Of a DNA stretch of 64,000 nt, positions 11,262 to 22,085 are shown piece after piece. The position numbers and the translations under genes were made by a program. Position 1 is the first letter of the stretch, and the number at the start of each line of letters is the position of its first letter. The stretch lies in NCBI GenBank assembly GCA_036362985.1, contig JAYGXS010000003.1, forward strand, positions 69,203,522-69,267,521. Reading direction: 5' to 3'. The stretch is from Ligula intestinalis. Lineage: Eukaryota; Platyhelminthes; Cestoda; Diphyllobothriidea; Diphyllobothriidae. Under the pieces are notes generated by a model. It was not told the origin of the DNA and made no database searches. It saw only the letters and a program-made list of their open reading frames with translations.

Positions 11262-11302
11262 TTTGGTCTGATGAAGAGTTGCTGAAAACAATTGTTTGCC
11301 AT
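11262..11302 (+). ncRNA. Hammerhead ribozyme-like motif in the 5' PLTR
   Basis: Intact box CTGATGA at 11268-11274, a short helix II (AG...CT), GAAA at 11284-11287, helix III 'AAC' with 'GTT' closing an AATT loop, cleavage position U at 11297. Helix I is formed by TGGT with GCCA (one G-U pair included). This is the type I order known for PLE hammerheads, with very short helices II and III. Helix II has only two pairs, so activity would probably need flanking or dimer context. Confidence 0.6.
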
Positions 11303-11324
11303 AAACTGACTTCTAATATTAACC

Positions 11325-13793
11325 ATGGTAATATTTGCGGAACTTAGACAATCTAAAGATCTCGTGGTTTTAAAGGAACACAATGAATTCCTAAAGTTTG
11401 ACACAAGGCTTGCATAGGCAAACGTTACAGCCAAATTCCTATCAGAATGTAAAAACCGAGGAAAATATCCAAGACAGTGCTGGAAAATCTTATGAAGAAA
11501 CCATATAAACGTTTTTTTTTGCCGCACTAGGAAGACATGCGGAAAGTTACCTGGAGACTGTTAACGCCGGAATTCTGGAATTTTACAGAAACCAAAGTCA
11601 GAGAGCAGCGTTTTCGACCGTCTTGAAACTGTAGAGAGGTTAGCGTTTGAAGACTATGTACAAACAGTAGGAGTGTCCAACCAATAAAAGTACTGACCAC
11701 CCTCCCAAACAATCCGGAGAGGTATGTGCATAACTATTTCTCAATCCGTCCTGACAAAACCTTCATAGAGGTACTATCTCGAGGCCCTAGATTCTGTTTT
11801 GCACGAAAAAGGTTAAGACAAATAGAATAAGAAACTGAATTTGAGAACCTCTTTAACCAAACCCCCGATCTAAAACCTTCCATGCCTAAAGAAGGTGATT
11901 ATCTCAAGTCGACCCTGGTTAACTGCTGCCAGCATTACTGAGAAAGACTCCAATAAACAAAGGCCCCTAAACAAAAGCCCACCTTAATAACCTAAAAGAG
12001 CTACGAAGAAATGAAAATATCGTGCTAACCAGACCAGACAAAGGATCTGGAATAGAACTGAGGGATAAAAATGATAACATCGCAAACCTAGAAGCAATTT
12101 TAGCAGATCATACAAAGTTCTCAAAAGCTGAGAAGGACGAAGATCGGACAAATACTGTTGAAGGTCAGCTGACAACAATTCTCAAAGACCTCTATAAAGA
12201 AGGTATTTTGACTGACAAAGAGCTTGAAACACTAATACCTGTAGGAACGACGATACCTAGAATGTATGGACTTCCGAAAATTCACAAACAGGGGCTACTC
12301 TTACATCTTATCTTGGATATGAGAAACTCCTCTTATCGCACCATTGCCAAATGGTTGGTAGAGAAGCTGAAACCTCTTGGAAGTTACATATATCCTCGAA
12401 GCCTGAAAGACACATTTGCATGTGTCACAGCTATAAAGAATCTGCACGTTTCAAGAAGTAAGATGCTCTCATTGGATGTATCCTCACTATTCACCAACGT
12501 ACCCGAGGCAGAAAACATAAACTACCTCTGCGACGTTATTTGGGACACCAACTACCAGATGGGTATGCCCGTAAAAACCCTCAAAGATCTCCTTACGCGA
12601 TGCACACAAAATGTCTAATTTCTCTGCAATGGTCAGTTTTACAGACAGATAGATAGTGTGGCGATGGGCTCACCACTTGGCCCGTTTCTTGCAAATGTCT
12701 TTATAGGCAAGATCGAGAAAACGAGTCTAAGGGACACCATCAATGAGCTTACATTCTACGGTCGATATGAAGATGACATCTTCTGTTTGACAGACTATAA
12801 CGCTGACATTGACGCCTTGGTTGCGAAGTTAAACAGCGCGCACCCATCGCTCAAATTTTCTGCTGAGACTGAAGTGGACGATTAAATTGCGTTCCCCATG
12901 TCCTTCTGTGAAGGCAAGAGGATGGATTTATCCTACGCAGGGTTTTCCAAAAGAAAACCTAGACAGGAAAATACACTCACTTCCACAGTTTTGTTCGCCT
13001 CAATAGGAAACGAAATCTGATCCAGGGGTTAAAAGCTAGAATACGACAGATCTGTTCTCCTGAAACTGTCTAAGCAGAACTCCAAAAGCTGCAGCATACA
13101 CTAATTGAAAATAGGTACCCGGAAAGGTTCATACTCAAAAATATTGGCCAATACGCCAAAAAGCCTGCAACCTAAACTGCAGAAAAGAAAGCTGTGTTCA
13201 TAAGGCTGCCTTTCTTAGGCGATGCAACCAGCGAGCTGGTCAGACGACGCTTGAGGACTGCAATCACTAACGCTTTCCCTTCGGCGAACTTACGGGTACT
13301 CTTCACGAACTCTCCCCTTCTTCGATTGGGAGGTAAAAACCGACTTTCTTTGAAGGCCACATCAATGTGCATTAACTCTTGTACTTGCTCCTGCGGAGCG
13401 GGATACATCGGTCGTACATCAGGGCGTCTGGAAAAGAGGACAAGTGAGCACATACCGACATGGGTAAATAAAGGTTAATCTAGATCAATCTCGAGTGCTA
13501 TTCTCGCACATCTTGTCCATACGAACCATCGAGTCGATACTAACGAAGCCTTTCAGGTGGTCTACAGAACACCATGTAATTTGTCCAAAGGCCTACGCCA
13601 ACGGATGCTTGCAACAGCTGAAGCAGTAGCTATAAGGCTCGCAAATCCAGTGCTGTGTTTTCAGAAGACTCTGACACAAGCTATTTCACTTCCATGGCCT
13701 AAACCGACACCAGGTGGCAATATGATTTTGCCTCTACCAACTAGCGACAGTCCTTCAACCAACACGCTGGCATGGCCTACATTCGCAAACTGA
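11325..13793 (+). pseudogene. PLE polyprotein: Penelope-type reverse transcriptase plus GIY-YIG endonuclease (broken)
   Basis: A single degenerate ORF of about 820 codons, the usual length for PLEs. In order: N-terminal region with ATG at 11325 (MVIFAELRQS); LSRGPRFCFARKR at about 11775; RT fingers with DKGSGIE and RMYGLPKIHK (12040-12290); motif A MLSLDVSSLFTNVP near 12462; QIDSVAMGSPLGPFLANV near 12650; and the catalytic box, which is YEDD instead of YVDD at 12766. After a frameshifted stretch (12885-13190) comes the GIY-YIG nuclease (CGAGYIGRTSGRLEKR near 13395), ending LPWPKPTPGG. The RT copies element RNA and the nuclease nicks the target. Stops occur at about 11835, 12616, 12883 and 13477; this copy cannot make a full protein. 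Confidence 0.85.
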
Positions 13794-13895
13794 CATTGTC
13801 CTCGTTGGCCAATCAGCGCCCGTGTTAGATAGTTATTGATTTTTCTACTTATTCAAACTTTAATTTTTATGTACAGCGTTAATTTCCCTTGCAAA

Positions 13896-13938
13896 CTTTT
13901 GGTCAGATAAAGGGTTGCTGAAAACAATTGTTTGCCAT
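13896..13938 (+). ncRNA. Hammerhead-like motif in the 3' PLTR, core-mutated
   Basis: Same layout as 11262-11302 but the box reads CAGATAA, with two core substitutions. GAAA, the AATT-loop helix III and the TTTGGT/GCCATAAA helix I are kept. Likely inactive. Confidence 0.45.
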
Positions 13939-14436
13939 AAACTGACTTCTAATATTATTTCGATGGAAATATTTGCAGAACTTAAACATGACCTGATCAA
14001 AAATAAAGAAAAATTCAAAACAATAAACTACCCATAAACAATTTATGGCATGCTCATTTGTTGCCGAATATTAGATTATGCAAACAATTTTGGAACCTGC
14101 AACAAAATTATACCGTACAAATTAATGTGAATTGCGCAGAGTTCAGAACTGTCATCAGGGGTGTAGTCGATATAAAGTCACCACGCGAAGTCGGAGTCTT
14201 AATACAATGTTTACCTTGTCTGGGTAATTCTATAGTCCTGATAACACAACATACGTTTGCCAGGTTAATTTGTCATGTCTTATTTTTACGTGCTTGCCTC
14301 TAATATGCAGGTAAAAATAAAATTAATTCCAAAAAAGTAAAAGTCAGAAAACTGAAACGTACTTATTGCATCCTCCAAACTCATAGTACCGAAACTGTTT
14401 TTCTTTGAGGGTTAAATAACTAAGACTGCAGAATTT

Positions 14437-14642
14437 TTAAAATGCCAGTGGGAGTGCCAACCAAATAAAGACCACCGTGATGATAGTCATGCTTTTCTGG
14501 CCCGGTATGGAGTGCGAACAGAGTTCCCAAGTGGACTGATTAATTACAACTTGCGCACAAAGAGCTTGGTAGGAACGCGTGAAAAAATCATACTCATTTT
14601 CTGGAAATGTGCAATAACAAAATTGGCCTATGACCAGAATGT
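14437..14642 (-). CDS. Candidate SSF/DUR3-like exon, possibly broken at its 3' end
   Basis: Acceptor 'gtattttccttag' precedes an open stretch of 68 codons on the minus strand. The part VVINQSTWELCSHSIPG, then VVFIWLALPLAF, follows the DUR3 pattern 'vFvDQSYWq.Aia.kP....gf.lGGl.WFAIPf', a core transmembrane block of urea/polyamine sodium:solute symporters. The reading frame hits TAA right after PLAF and no clear GT donor is visible, so the exon either ends in a non-canonical donor or is decayed. It lies upstream of the 8.1-kb exon, which is the correct order for the family. Confidence 0.4.
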
Positions 14643-14739
14643 CTAAGGAAAATACCTGTAACCGGATGCCGACTAGAACACTGTCAGGGATCTTATAAGC
14701 AAAGTTATGCATCGAAACTGTCCGCTGAAAAAATGTACA

Positions 14740-15115
14740 AAAGGCGAGCAGGCCCCCCTGGTTAACGCAAGATCTGAAGAGCCAAATAAACCGCAAGAAA
14801 AAAACTCCAGAGAAGGCACGCATCAACACGCCAGCCTTCACACTACGAAGAATTCTGCCAAAAGCGGAACGAGGTTAGATCAAACATTCGAAAACCACGG
14901 AAAGACTACGAAGCGAAAATTATCGAGCAGGCCGTAGCGAAGCCAAAGGTGCTCTACAGTTACATCAACAGCAGGCTAAAAAGCAAAGACACAGTTGCAG
15001 TACTAAAAGCTGAAAATAATGTGGAAATTAAAGACAATCTCGAAAAAGCAGAACACCTTAGCAAGTTTTTTGCAAGCATCCTAACTGTTGAGCTACGAGC
15101 TCACGGTCTTGTCAG
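14740..15115 (+). mobile_element. CR1/Jockey-type LINE linker fragment
   Basis: Across two frames it reads as the linker between endonuclease and RT: RKPRKDYEAKI, then KPKVLYSYINSRLKSKDTV, LKAENNVEIKDNLEKAEHLS, KFFASIL. The family pattern is 'pK.fw.Yi..r.k.k..i..L....g....d...kAe.ln.fF'. It is related to but not identical with the 9.3-kb copy. The RT domain does not follow. Confidence 0.6.
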
Positions 15116-15199
15116 CATTAGCTCGGGGATATACAGTGGCATGTATGCATACACCGATCCGTTAGAGGACCCACTTGTCCGTCCCTATTGCCATTAGAG

Positions 15200-16320
15200 C
15201 TCTCTCTTGAGCCCACACCGAGAGGCGGCTAGGATATGGGCAGAGGGACATAGACATACATATCGAATAGCCGACGGTAGTAATTAGGGGAACGTATCAA
15301 CGTTTGATTGTCAATGGCTTATTGCCCAGAAATGGCCATCGCTTCAATTTTCTTTTCATAATACCTCCTTATATTCGAACATAGGTACTACTCTCGGTCA
15401 CAGCAGAGAGGTCAGCGGGTCCGTGTTTTTGTGGAAGAAAAAGGTTCTACTAATGCTCGTTTAACACAAACCTCAATTTTAGGTCCCAGGCCCTACAAAT
15501 CTGGGTTAGGTTGGCTAATAACAGTCACCCAACATTTGTCATATTTGCCGATACCACTGCAGGTGCAAATACTACTGTTTGTCGCAAAGATCTGGAAGCA
15601 CATTGCGAGGTCTGCGTCCCGTAGCGTTATCAGTAAGCGCTCCGTAACCATTCACAGCCAAGGGCTCGTTTTCGATAAAGCATTGGCACATACTTTCGCG
15701 GGTAAATTAAGTTAGATATACAATTTACGATTTATGCCAACTGTCAGTCTTTAATAATATTTCACTTTAATAGGCGAACAAGGAACGGAAATATATTTGA
15801 CCACCGATGTTCTTTAAGACCTTTCTCATCTGTTCTATATTGCGGGTATGCAAAGCTTATTGTAAGACAAGCCGCAAACATCGTCAATAAAGCAGTTTTT
15901 TTCAGTTGCAAACATATGTTTTCCTTTGCATTCGTGTAAGAAACTGATAAAGATTTTGGTACAGTATATAATTCATTTCGTAGGGCACATACTGAACACC
16001 TGACGTTTGCTAAATATTTTGTTAATCAAAAAGTTGCAGGTATTTATTTTTCGGTTCTTGGTCGATTATCGAAAAAAACATTCACAAACTTTTCCCAGTC
16101 TCGTAAAACCCTTTTAGGTCTCATGTTTAGATATTGTGAACCGCTCGTCTTTTTTGAATTGGCTCGGGCACTATCGGTCTTCACGATTCTCATTAAAAAA
16201 TGAAAGGTAAAAACGTGCAAAACGCTCACGTTCCGGGGTAGATTAGTGAACCTTATTGAAAATAAATTAAGACCCTACGTAATAATACATGCCTTTTGCA
16301 TATATATCATAGTATAAGTA
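15200..16320. other. Unassigned
   Basis: No recognisable coding or repeat content. The plus-strand ORF at 15431-15715 has no family signature. Confidence 0.35.
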
Positions 16321-16324
16321 TAAA

Positions 16325-16860
16325 CAAACACCTACCTTTCTCAAAATCCGTTTTCATATTACACTCATTATGATGCCTGTCAGCAACATGATGAGAATAT
16401 AACTCAGAAAGACAGCACAGGCCTTGGAGCGTTTCATGTCTTCGAGCTGGATATTTAGTGGTGTTTCATTCAACTACGCCACTTTCTGAGGCTTTGCCTA
16501 CAAAAATCACTAGTAGATATCAATGAAGTCGTTCTTATATGGAGCGTTTTTTCTCCAGACAAGCCCAACGAATATTAATAACACTAAGCATCTAAGTAGC
16601 TGTCACAACCTTTCTCACTAATGTTTAAAGGGTCAATTACCTTGCACGAAACCCCCTCAAGGTTTTAAATGTTTCCTTTGACACGGTTGGTTTGGCTACG
16701 CCCAGTAAGTGGCGATTGTGAACAAAGTGCTCTTAAGGTCGAAACTATATCTTCCATTCGGTTATAAGCCAATAAATTTCCTTTGAGTTAATCTGGAGAG
16801 GATTTTAAACCAATCATATCTTATTCCTTTTGTTTAGCCAGCTTAAATTATTTAAAGCGA
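16325..16860 (-). pseudogene. Decayed membrane-protein exon region (inverted partner of 26300-26835)
   Basis: This segment is the inverted homologue of 26300-26835. Inside, 16336-16497 looks like an exon on the minus strand: acceptor 'tttttgtag', donor 'AAAG|gtaggt'. It encodes one transmembrane helix (KACAVFLSYILIMLLTGII) preceded by ETPLNIQLEDM and followed by an in-frame TGA where the partner has GGA. A stop also precedes the helix. By position and composition it could be a first-helix exon of a transporter such as the DUR3-like gene. The flanking intron sequence is shared too, so a genomic block was copied, not only an mRNA. Confidence 0.4.
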
Positions 16861-17369
16861 TGCTACGGCTTACATCACACATAAAGTTATTCGTTAAGAA
16901 GGTATAACTCAGGAAACCTAAAAAACGCAAGAATTATTGAATATCCGAATACAAAGCTGTGTTACAGCCGATCGTTTTCATAGCGCAAAGGTTAGTTTAA
17001 CAGAATCGATCAGAGAACTATTATTTCACAATAAGTGTTACAATACAGAAAAGGGATGGTGAAACTGAAATTGCTGATAGACCTGTTGTCAGCCAAGATC
17101 CATATCTCAAACAAAATGAGCAAATAGACTCAGTTGCTCCTCATCTGAGTATTTTCTGAAGTGCTTCGTTACATGCTTCTGCGCCCTATCAGTTTTTAAA
17201 GTTTTGTTTTCACTTTAATATCGTCAACTAAAGAACCAGCCACATGCCTCCTACGCATTTGTGCTAGAGCATGACTTTGGCTTTCGGAGCATGGGAATAT
17301 AGTCGGTTGACCGAAAAACCGAATTCCCCGCCTGCTGCTAGAAGCGTAGCGCTCGACTTAGGACTCGAG

Positions 17370-17560
17370 TAGTAGGCATATCAATCTGTCATCTTCAATG
17401 CAACTGTGGGACGTGCAATTATGTTGGAGAAACCGGCCAACAACTTCAAACGCGAATGCAGGAGCATAAGCGAGCCGTGAGGTTGCTGGACCCAAAGTCG
17501 GAGGTAGCCACACATGCTCATATTCCAAGTATTATTTCGGTCTAGTTCAGTATATTAAGG
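17370..17560 (+). mobile_element. PLE GIY-YIG endonuclease fragment, YVGET type
   Basis: In one frame it reads CNCGTCNYVGETGQQLQTRM, then QEHKRAVRLLDPKSEVATHA. This is the GIY-YIG core with the preceding CxC zinc-like cysteines. The YVGETG..LQTR wording differs from the YIGRTS.RL..R type in copies at 13.4 and 22.5 kb, so a second PLE lineage is present. The fragment ends in stops within about 200 bp, and no RT is adjacent. Confidence 0.65.
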
Positions 17561-18139
17561 GTAGTAGGCAATGTCGTAGCGTTTCTGAAAAAACTGAGAA
17601 TTACCTAAGACGACACCTCTCATCAGCTGCCCTCAAATATTCTTTCAAACAGTCCCATCAATAATCTAAGGTTGGCAACCATGTTTTTACTGGTGTAGAC
17701 AAGTTTACGCAATTGATTGCAGTAGGCATGTATTAAGAGAATATCTGTGGACCTTAATTACTGTTTGGATTCTTTGGCTGGGGTAACTTTAGAGGAATAG
17801 TCGGTTAAAGAGTTAGAGTTTATGGGTGGGAGTTGTGCTTGCTAGATATTGTAGATGTCTGTCATTGTAGTTGTAAGTTACGACACTCAATTTAATGATT
17901 AGCAAGCTGCTTCCGAGACTGTATTAGCAAACTTAAACATACCTTTTCGTATTATTTATTTTTCCTCTACATTTACCCATCATGTGTCATTTCTCACAGC
18001 CATAAAACCTCTGATTAACACGCTTTCTTTCTAGCTTGTTCACTTTCCAAGTGGTTGCAGATATTAAATCAGTACGCAAAACCTTATACGCAAAGAGAAA
18101 GGCAGTTAATCCTTGGTTCCACACGGGATTCCGTTGTCA

Positions 18140-18405
18140 TCCCCGAGTACTCACTGGTCTTAGAGTATTAGCAGACAGATTTTCTGCATGTAATTTAACT
18201 GCATTATACTAAACCCGTAACCACAAAGCCCTGTCGGTGTGAAAATTAAACACTTTTGTCTTTAGGAAAGATAGTGCCATTTGCCCATATGTGTACACAC
18301 TACATCTGATCTGTAAACAGTTTGCACACAATTCCTTTCCCTTTATGTTTGAAACCCAGTTTTATTGCGCTTTCGCCGACAAAATACTTACTTAGCATAC
18401 ACTGC
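18140..18405 (+). repeat. Dispersed repeat, copy B (partner at 1425-1710)
   Basis: Same-orientation homologue of 1425-1710 with scattered indels. Ends at a shared 'aaatacttact/agt' block. Function and family unknown. Confidence 0.5.
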
Positions 18406-18473
18406 CACCCAGAGTCTTAGAGGGTTGTTCAAATCGAAAAGTCTCTGCCAAAAGTGACATACTTATATGGCAC

Positions 18474-18564
18474 CTTTGGGTTTTGAGCAGAACACACTGA
18501 GGACAGGCAAGATGGATCCTGCTAAAAATCCGGTCGTCGAAGATACCAAAAAGGCCGCATCGTA
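18474..18564 (-). CDS. Candidate transmembrane exon (minus-strand transporter-like gene)
   Basis: A 91-bp segment lies between acceptor 'ctctgtacag' and a possible donor (CAAAG|gtgcca). It encodes YDAAFLVSSTTGFLAGSILP followed by a short basic end (SVFCSKP). One hydrophobic helix is evident. It could be one of the early helices of the DUR3-like gene, whose other candidate exons lie on both sides on the same strand, but there is no diagnostic motif. Confidence 0.3.
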
Positions 18565-19774
18565 CTGTACAGAGTTCACATGAAAAACTAGCATTCCAAA
18601 AAATAAAACTTTCAAGTATGAAAGCAAAATACTTATGATGGGGAATAAATCAAAAAATAAACACATGTATGTCGCTCTTAGTTCATAAAACACACCAGAA
18701 ACTACAGGAATTATACAAGACAAGTTAATGCGCAGTATTTGCTCACCATTATAAGTTCGTAAAAATCTCTGTGACAATGCTGCTTTGACGTTAAGCACTA
18801 CAGTTTAAGATCGATTGCCTTATCTAGACTAAGCAAACCATACATTCTAGAATACTGTATTTTACTTATTTGGTGAGTTTCATGTGCCCTGCGCAACACG
18901 TTTTTTAACGTCTTGGCTTTCTGAATTTTTATTTCATGGATGACAGATTATCAACCATCTTTTCAGAAGACAGATCTTAATGAAACGCAGCATGCCAAAC
19001 GCAGTCGAAACATGCGTAGGGTTTATCTATTTTTTGCTGTACACGACGGAACCACCATCGACATGGTGCACCTTGTCGTAAAGGTAATTATGATGTGCAA
19101 GACAATAAGTCGCCAGAAACTCATTGAAAACTGACAAGTTGTTTGCCTGATTCTTGCAAAATGTACCATTCTCTTATTCTCAAGTATGCAAGAGCAAATT
19201 GTTCAATATAATGCCGACTTCAAAAAGAATTGAGGATTTATTATTTTAACTAATGATTTCAGAAACACTTCCTCAACATGCAAACATTCCTACTATCGAG
19301 CGATGTCAATCATCAACTTATCATATGTGTTGTCTTAAGGTTATCTGCACTTCAAAATTCAGATAATTAGACGTTAAACATAAAATTTTCCATAATACGA
19401 CGACCTGGACCGGCTTTATTCGTTATTTTGCTTTGGACAAGGGATAAGTCCGTGATTTGCGACAAAACCCGCGTCGGTATAAAATAAAACAGATATGGTC
19501 CCTACAATTCACATATCACCCTCAAAATAGATTTCTCATTTAATACAAAAGGTAATGACAGCCACCATTTAAATAGCTTCTACTCAAATAACATGTCTGA
19601 CCGCACGTTATTCATCGATTTAAAGGAATCTCAGAAACTAAGAATACTGCGGTTCACAAAATTTATTTTTAGGTCATATTACCATAAGACAGAGAAGCCA
19701 GAATGGCTATTTATGTCTCATAAGGCATCTTCAGCTGGATATACTCTACTCAAGTGTAGCAGCGAAAATTGTTG

Positions 19775-19857
19775 CCACACTCGAGTTTCGAACCCGCGTC
19801 TCTCCGGTCTGAGGCAACCGCCCTACCCGTTGAGCTATCAGGCCCAACCTCTTGACG
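19775..19857 (-). repeat. tRNA-derived SINE head
   Basis: The minus strand carries an A box (TAGCTCAACGGGTAG) and a B box (GGTTCGAAACTC) at tRNA spacing, like an RNA polymerase III promoter. The presumed acceptor strands (gggcctg and the 3' side) do not pair, so a functional tRNA gene is unlikely and a tRNA-like SINE is the better call. The body would run to about 19650; its end is not visible. Confidence 0.5.
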
Positions 19858-20304
19858 GTTGTCGATCTGGACTATACATTAATAGAAAGATGTACACCGC
19901 TCAGTTGCAAGGTGCACATGCCCTGGTTTTCAATGCCCTGTGCGCTCCTGCACCAAAGAACGTGCCATATGGATAATTTTAATGTTACCTTTTATGTTTA
20001 AGTAACATTTTCGTTATCTGAGTACTTATTAGAGTGCGGGTGTGCCCTGTAATTGAGCAGTGTACGTTTATCTACAAATATATTTCTTAATTTTGATTTT
20101 TGTTCAAGAAGTTGTGACAATACACATGCCCAAAAACTATTTTCTGTAAGCATGGTTCTTATTTGAATAGCAGAGAAGGAAAAAATCAAGTTGGTTATCA
20201 TCTTATAGAATTATTTAATACGCGTGGGTAGTAGTGGTCCTTTTCTGAGGCAGTCCGATTTAAAGCACACGAAAAGAGCCAGAGCGTGCTAAATGTACAC
20301 CCAC

Positions 20305-20413
20305 CGACCATTGCTGCACCAGTTAATCTGCACGAGAAGATGTAGCAGACGTCATTACCGAGAGCCCCACGCACAGCGATGCTGATGGCCACAATAATCG
20401 CTTTAGCATCAAC
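20305..20413 (-). CDS. Candidate small exon (minus-strand gene), weak
   Basis: Acceptor 'caatgtttag' and donor 'GGTCG|gtgggt' bracket 109 bp with one open frame (VDAKAIIVAISIAVRGALG, ending LTGAAMVG). Composition is membrane-protein-like. A second acceptor lies inside. It is on the same strand as other candidate transporter exons, but I cannot place it in a family alignment. Confidence 0.25.
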
Positions 20414-21599
20414 CTAAACATTGAGATGTTATTGCATTCCACTTAAATCTTTGGAGGCAATCGCAAACTTTTGGACAGTAACGGCAAAAAATAAATGTGA
20501 AATAGGTGCTTGAACGCGGGAGACGTTAGGTAGCATGCTTCAATGTATTATTATTATTATTGATGAATTTTGCTGAAATAAAACTGCAGTAGAATATAAT
20601 TCCGAAGTATTTAATACGTTCCCAGTTAACTGCTTTTTATGCATCTCAGCGAACGTTCGGGTTTCGAAAAAGGAGCCTCCATTTTTCTGTTCGCAGTTTG
20701 CATTTTAATATTTTATATATTCAGTAAAGCAAGTGCTGCGAGCAAAAGTCCTGACAAAATTCGACTTTGCAGTTTAGCCTATTTTGGTCATGTTACTTCG
20801 ATTCACCGCGTTGATCTTATACTGTGGAAGCACGTTAGTTACGATATTTACCCTTTAAGTTAAGCTTATGAAGGGTAATTTGCATTATTTCGGCGCCATT
20901 GTGAGCAGTCTCATGCCAAGAAATGTCTTATTCTATTAAATACGAAGGAAACGAACTAGTGTTCATGATGCTATACAAGAACTCCAAAATAATTTAAAAA
21001 GTGTAGAAACGGAAATGTTTGTCCGAAATTGTTTAAATGCAAGTGAGAGCAAGTTTAAGGAATCGCATTTATTTTCAGAAACAAGGTAAATTTTCAAGTT
21101 TTAAACTTATATTTAGCTAACCTTTGAAGGTTATTTTCACAAAATGCAGTAGCCAAACATTTTGGCAGCATTTTGTTTTACCGCTTCACGTAGATGGCAC
21201 ATAAGCAAATGCATAAAGGTCATGTGATACAGGCATTATTAAATATGAGTGATATAAAAATATAATATTGTAGACTTCACTTTTCACTAATGTGTTATTC
21301 AGGAACAAAACAAACGGAAAAATAATAATTATTGAACTATCTTCTTCAATATACGGCCACATTATTGTGCTTTTACAAGCTTATAACAGAGTCTGAAAAT
21401 AATTCACTATGGCGGAAAATAATCCCTTATGAGGAGAAAATAGAGATTTTTTTCATTTTCAGTCAAGTTGAATCATTTGCCTTCCGGTAAATTTAAAATG
21501 TTTGTCAAAAATCTCCATTTCCAATTTGATATTACCTTGGAGCAAGATAGTATGCACATATTTCTACAGCTGAATATCCATTTAAATAATTCAGAACAC

Positions 21600-21650
21600 A
21601 ATTTTGGCGAGTGAACGCTTTCAGTAACTTCTCATCAGGCCAAACAGTTG
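21600..21650 (-). ncRNA. Hammerhead ribozyme-like motif in left inverted PLTR
   Basis: Minus strand: TGTTTGGC, intact box CTGATGA, gaagttact, GAAA, a short helix III with a mismatch, C, then GCCAAAA, which pairs with TTTGGC to give a strong helix I. Core bases are intact but helix II is weak. Confidence 0.55.
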
Positions 21651-21721
21651 CAAAGAAGGTTTACATTTAAAATTGATAGTTTGTCTTTCTTAACTCAAAT
21701 GCAAATACAATGTGATATTCG

Positions 21722-22085
21722 TTTTTGATGACCACTATACAAGCAAAAAGACGGCTTCGCTATGGGCTCACCTCTCGGGCCTCTCTTGGCCAACATCATA
21801 TTGGGCAAGCTAAAAAAGTTCAACTCAGCATGCAGATTCATCTGTTAAAACACTTTGGCCATCGCCCCAGCAGATAGTGATATAAATGCGCTTCTACATA
21901 CTGTTAATCAAGCACACCCCTCCATAAAGTTCACCTTGGAGGTGGAGACGGCAGGTTCGCTTCCTTTCTTGGATGTCCTCCTGACGGTAACATTCGAAGG
22001 AGCGTTAACCGAAAGAAAACCTGGTCCGGAGAGTGTACAAACTTTAATAGTTTTGTACCTATCCAACAGAAGCGTTACGTAGTCC
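21722..22085 (+). pseudogene. PLE reverse transcriptase remnant lacking the YVDD box
   Basis: Begins in the RT at the KKDGFAMGSPLGP motif. The segment that should hold YVDD is deleted: coding jumps from the IILGKLKKFNSA region to TLAIAPADSDINALLHTVNQ, the block just after the active site. The thumb-like part follows (HPSIKFTLEVETAGSLPFLD, VLLTV, then TERKPG). Without YVDD this RT cannot be catalytic. Confidence 0.75.

Larger units (their letters stand above)
10831..13990 (+). mobile_element. PLE copy 2: near full-length Penelope-like element with three PLTR segments
   Basis: This is the best-preserved PLE. It is built as (i) an inverted minus-strand 3' piece at 10831-11119, containing the end of the coding region and a PLTR; (ii) a plus-strand PLTR from about 11116; (iii) an RT plus GIY-YIG coding region, 11325-13793; and (iv) a plus-strand PLTR, about 13745-13990. 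The two plus PLTRs share the hammerhead-like motif, 'ttattgatttttctac' and the first codons of the ORF (atggNaatatttgc). The minus piece matches 13670-13940 in reverse. Both outer ends are therefore PLE 3' ends. Confidence 0.85.

Noticed and set aside
19775..19857. A functional tRNA gene on the minus strand
   Set aside because: A and B boxes are good but the acceptor stem does not pair, so it was called a SINE head.
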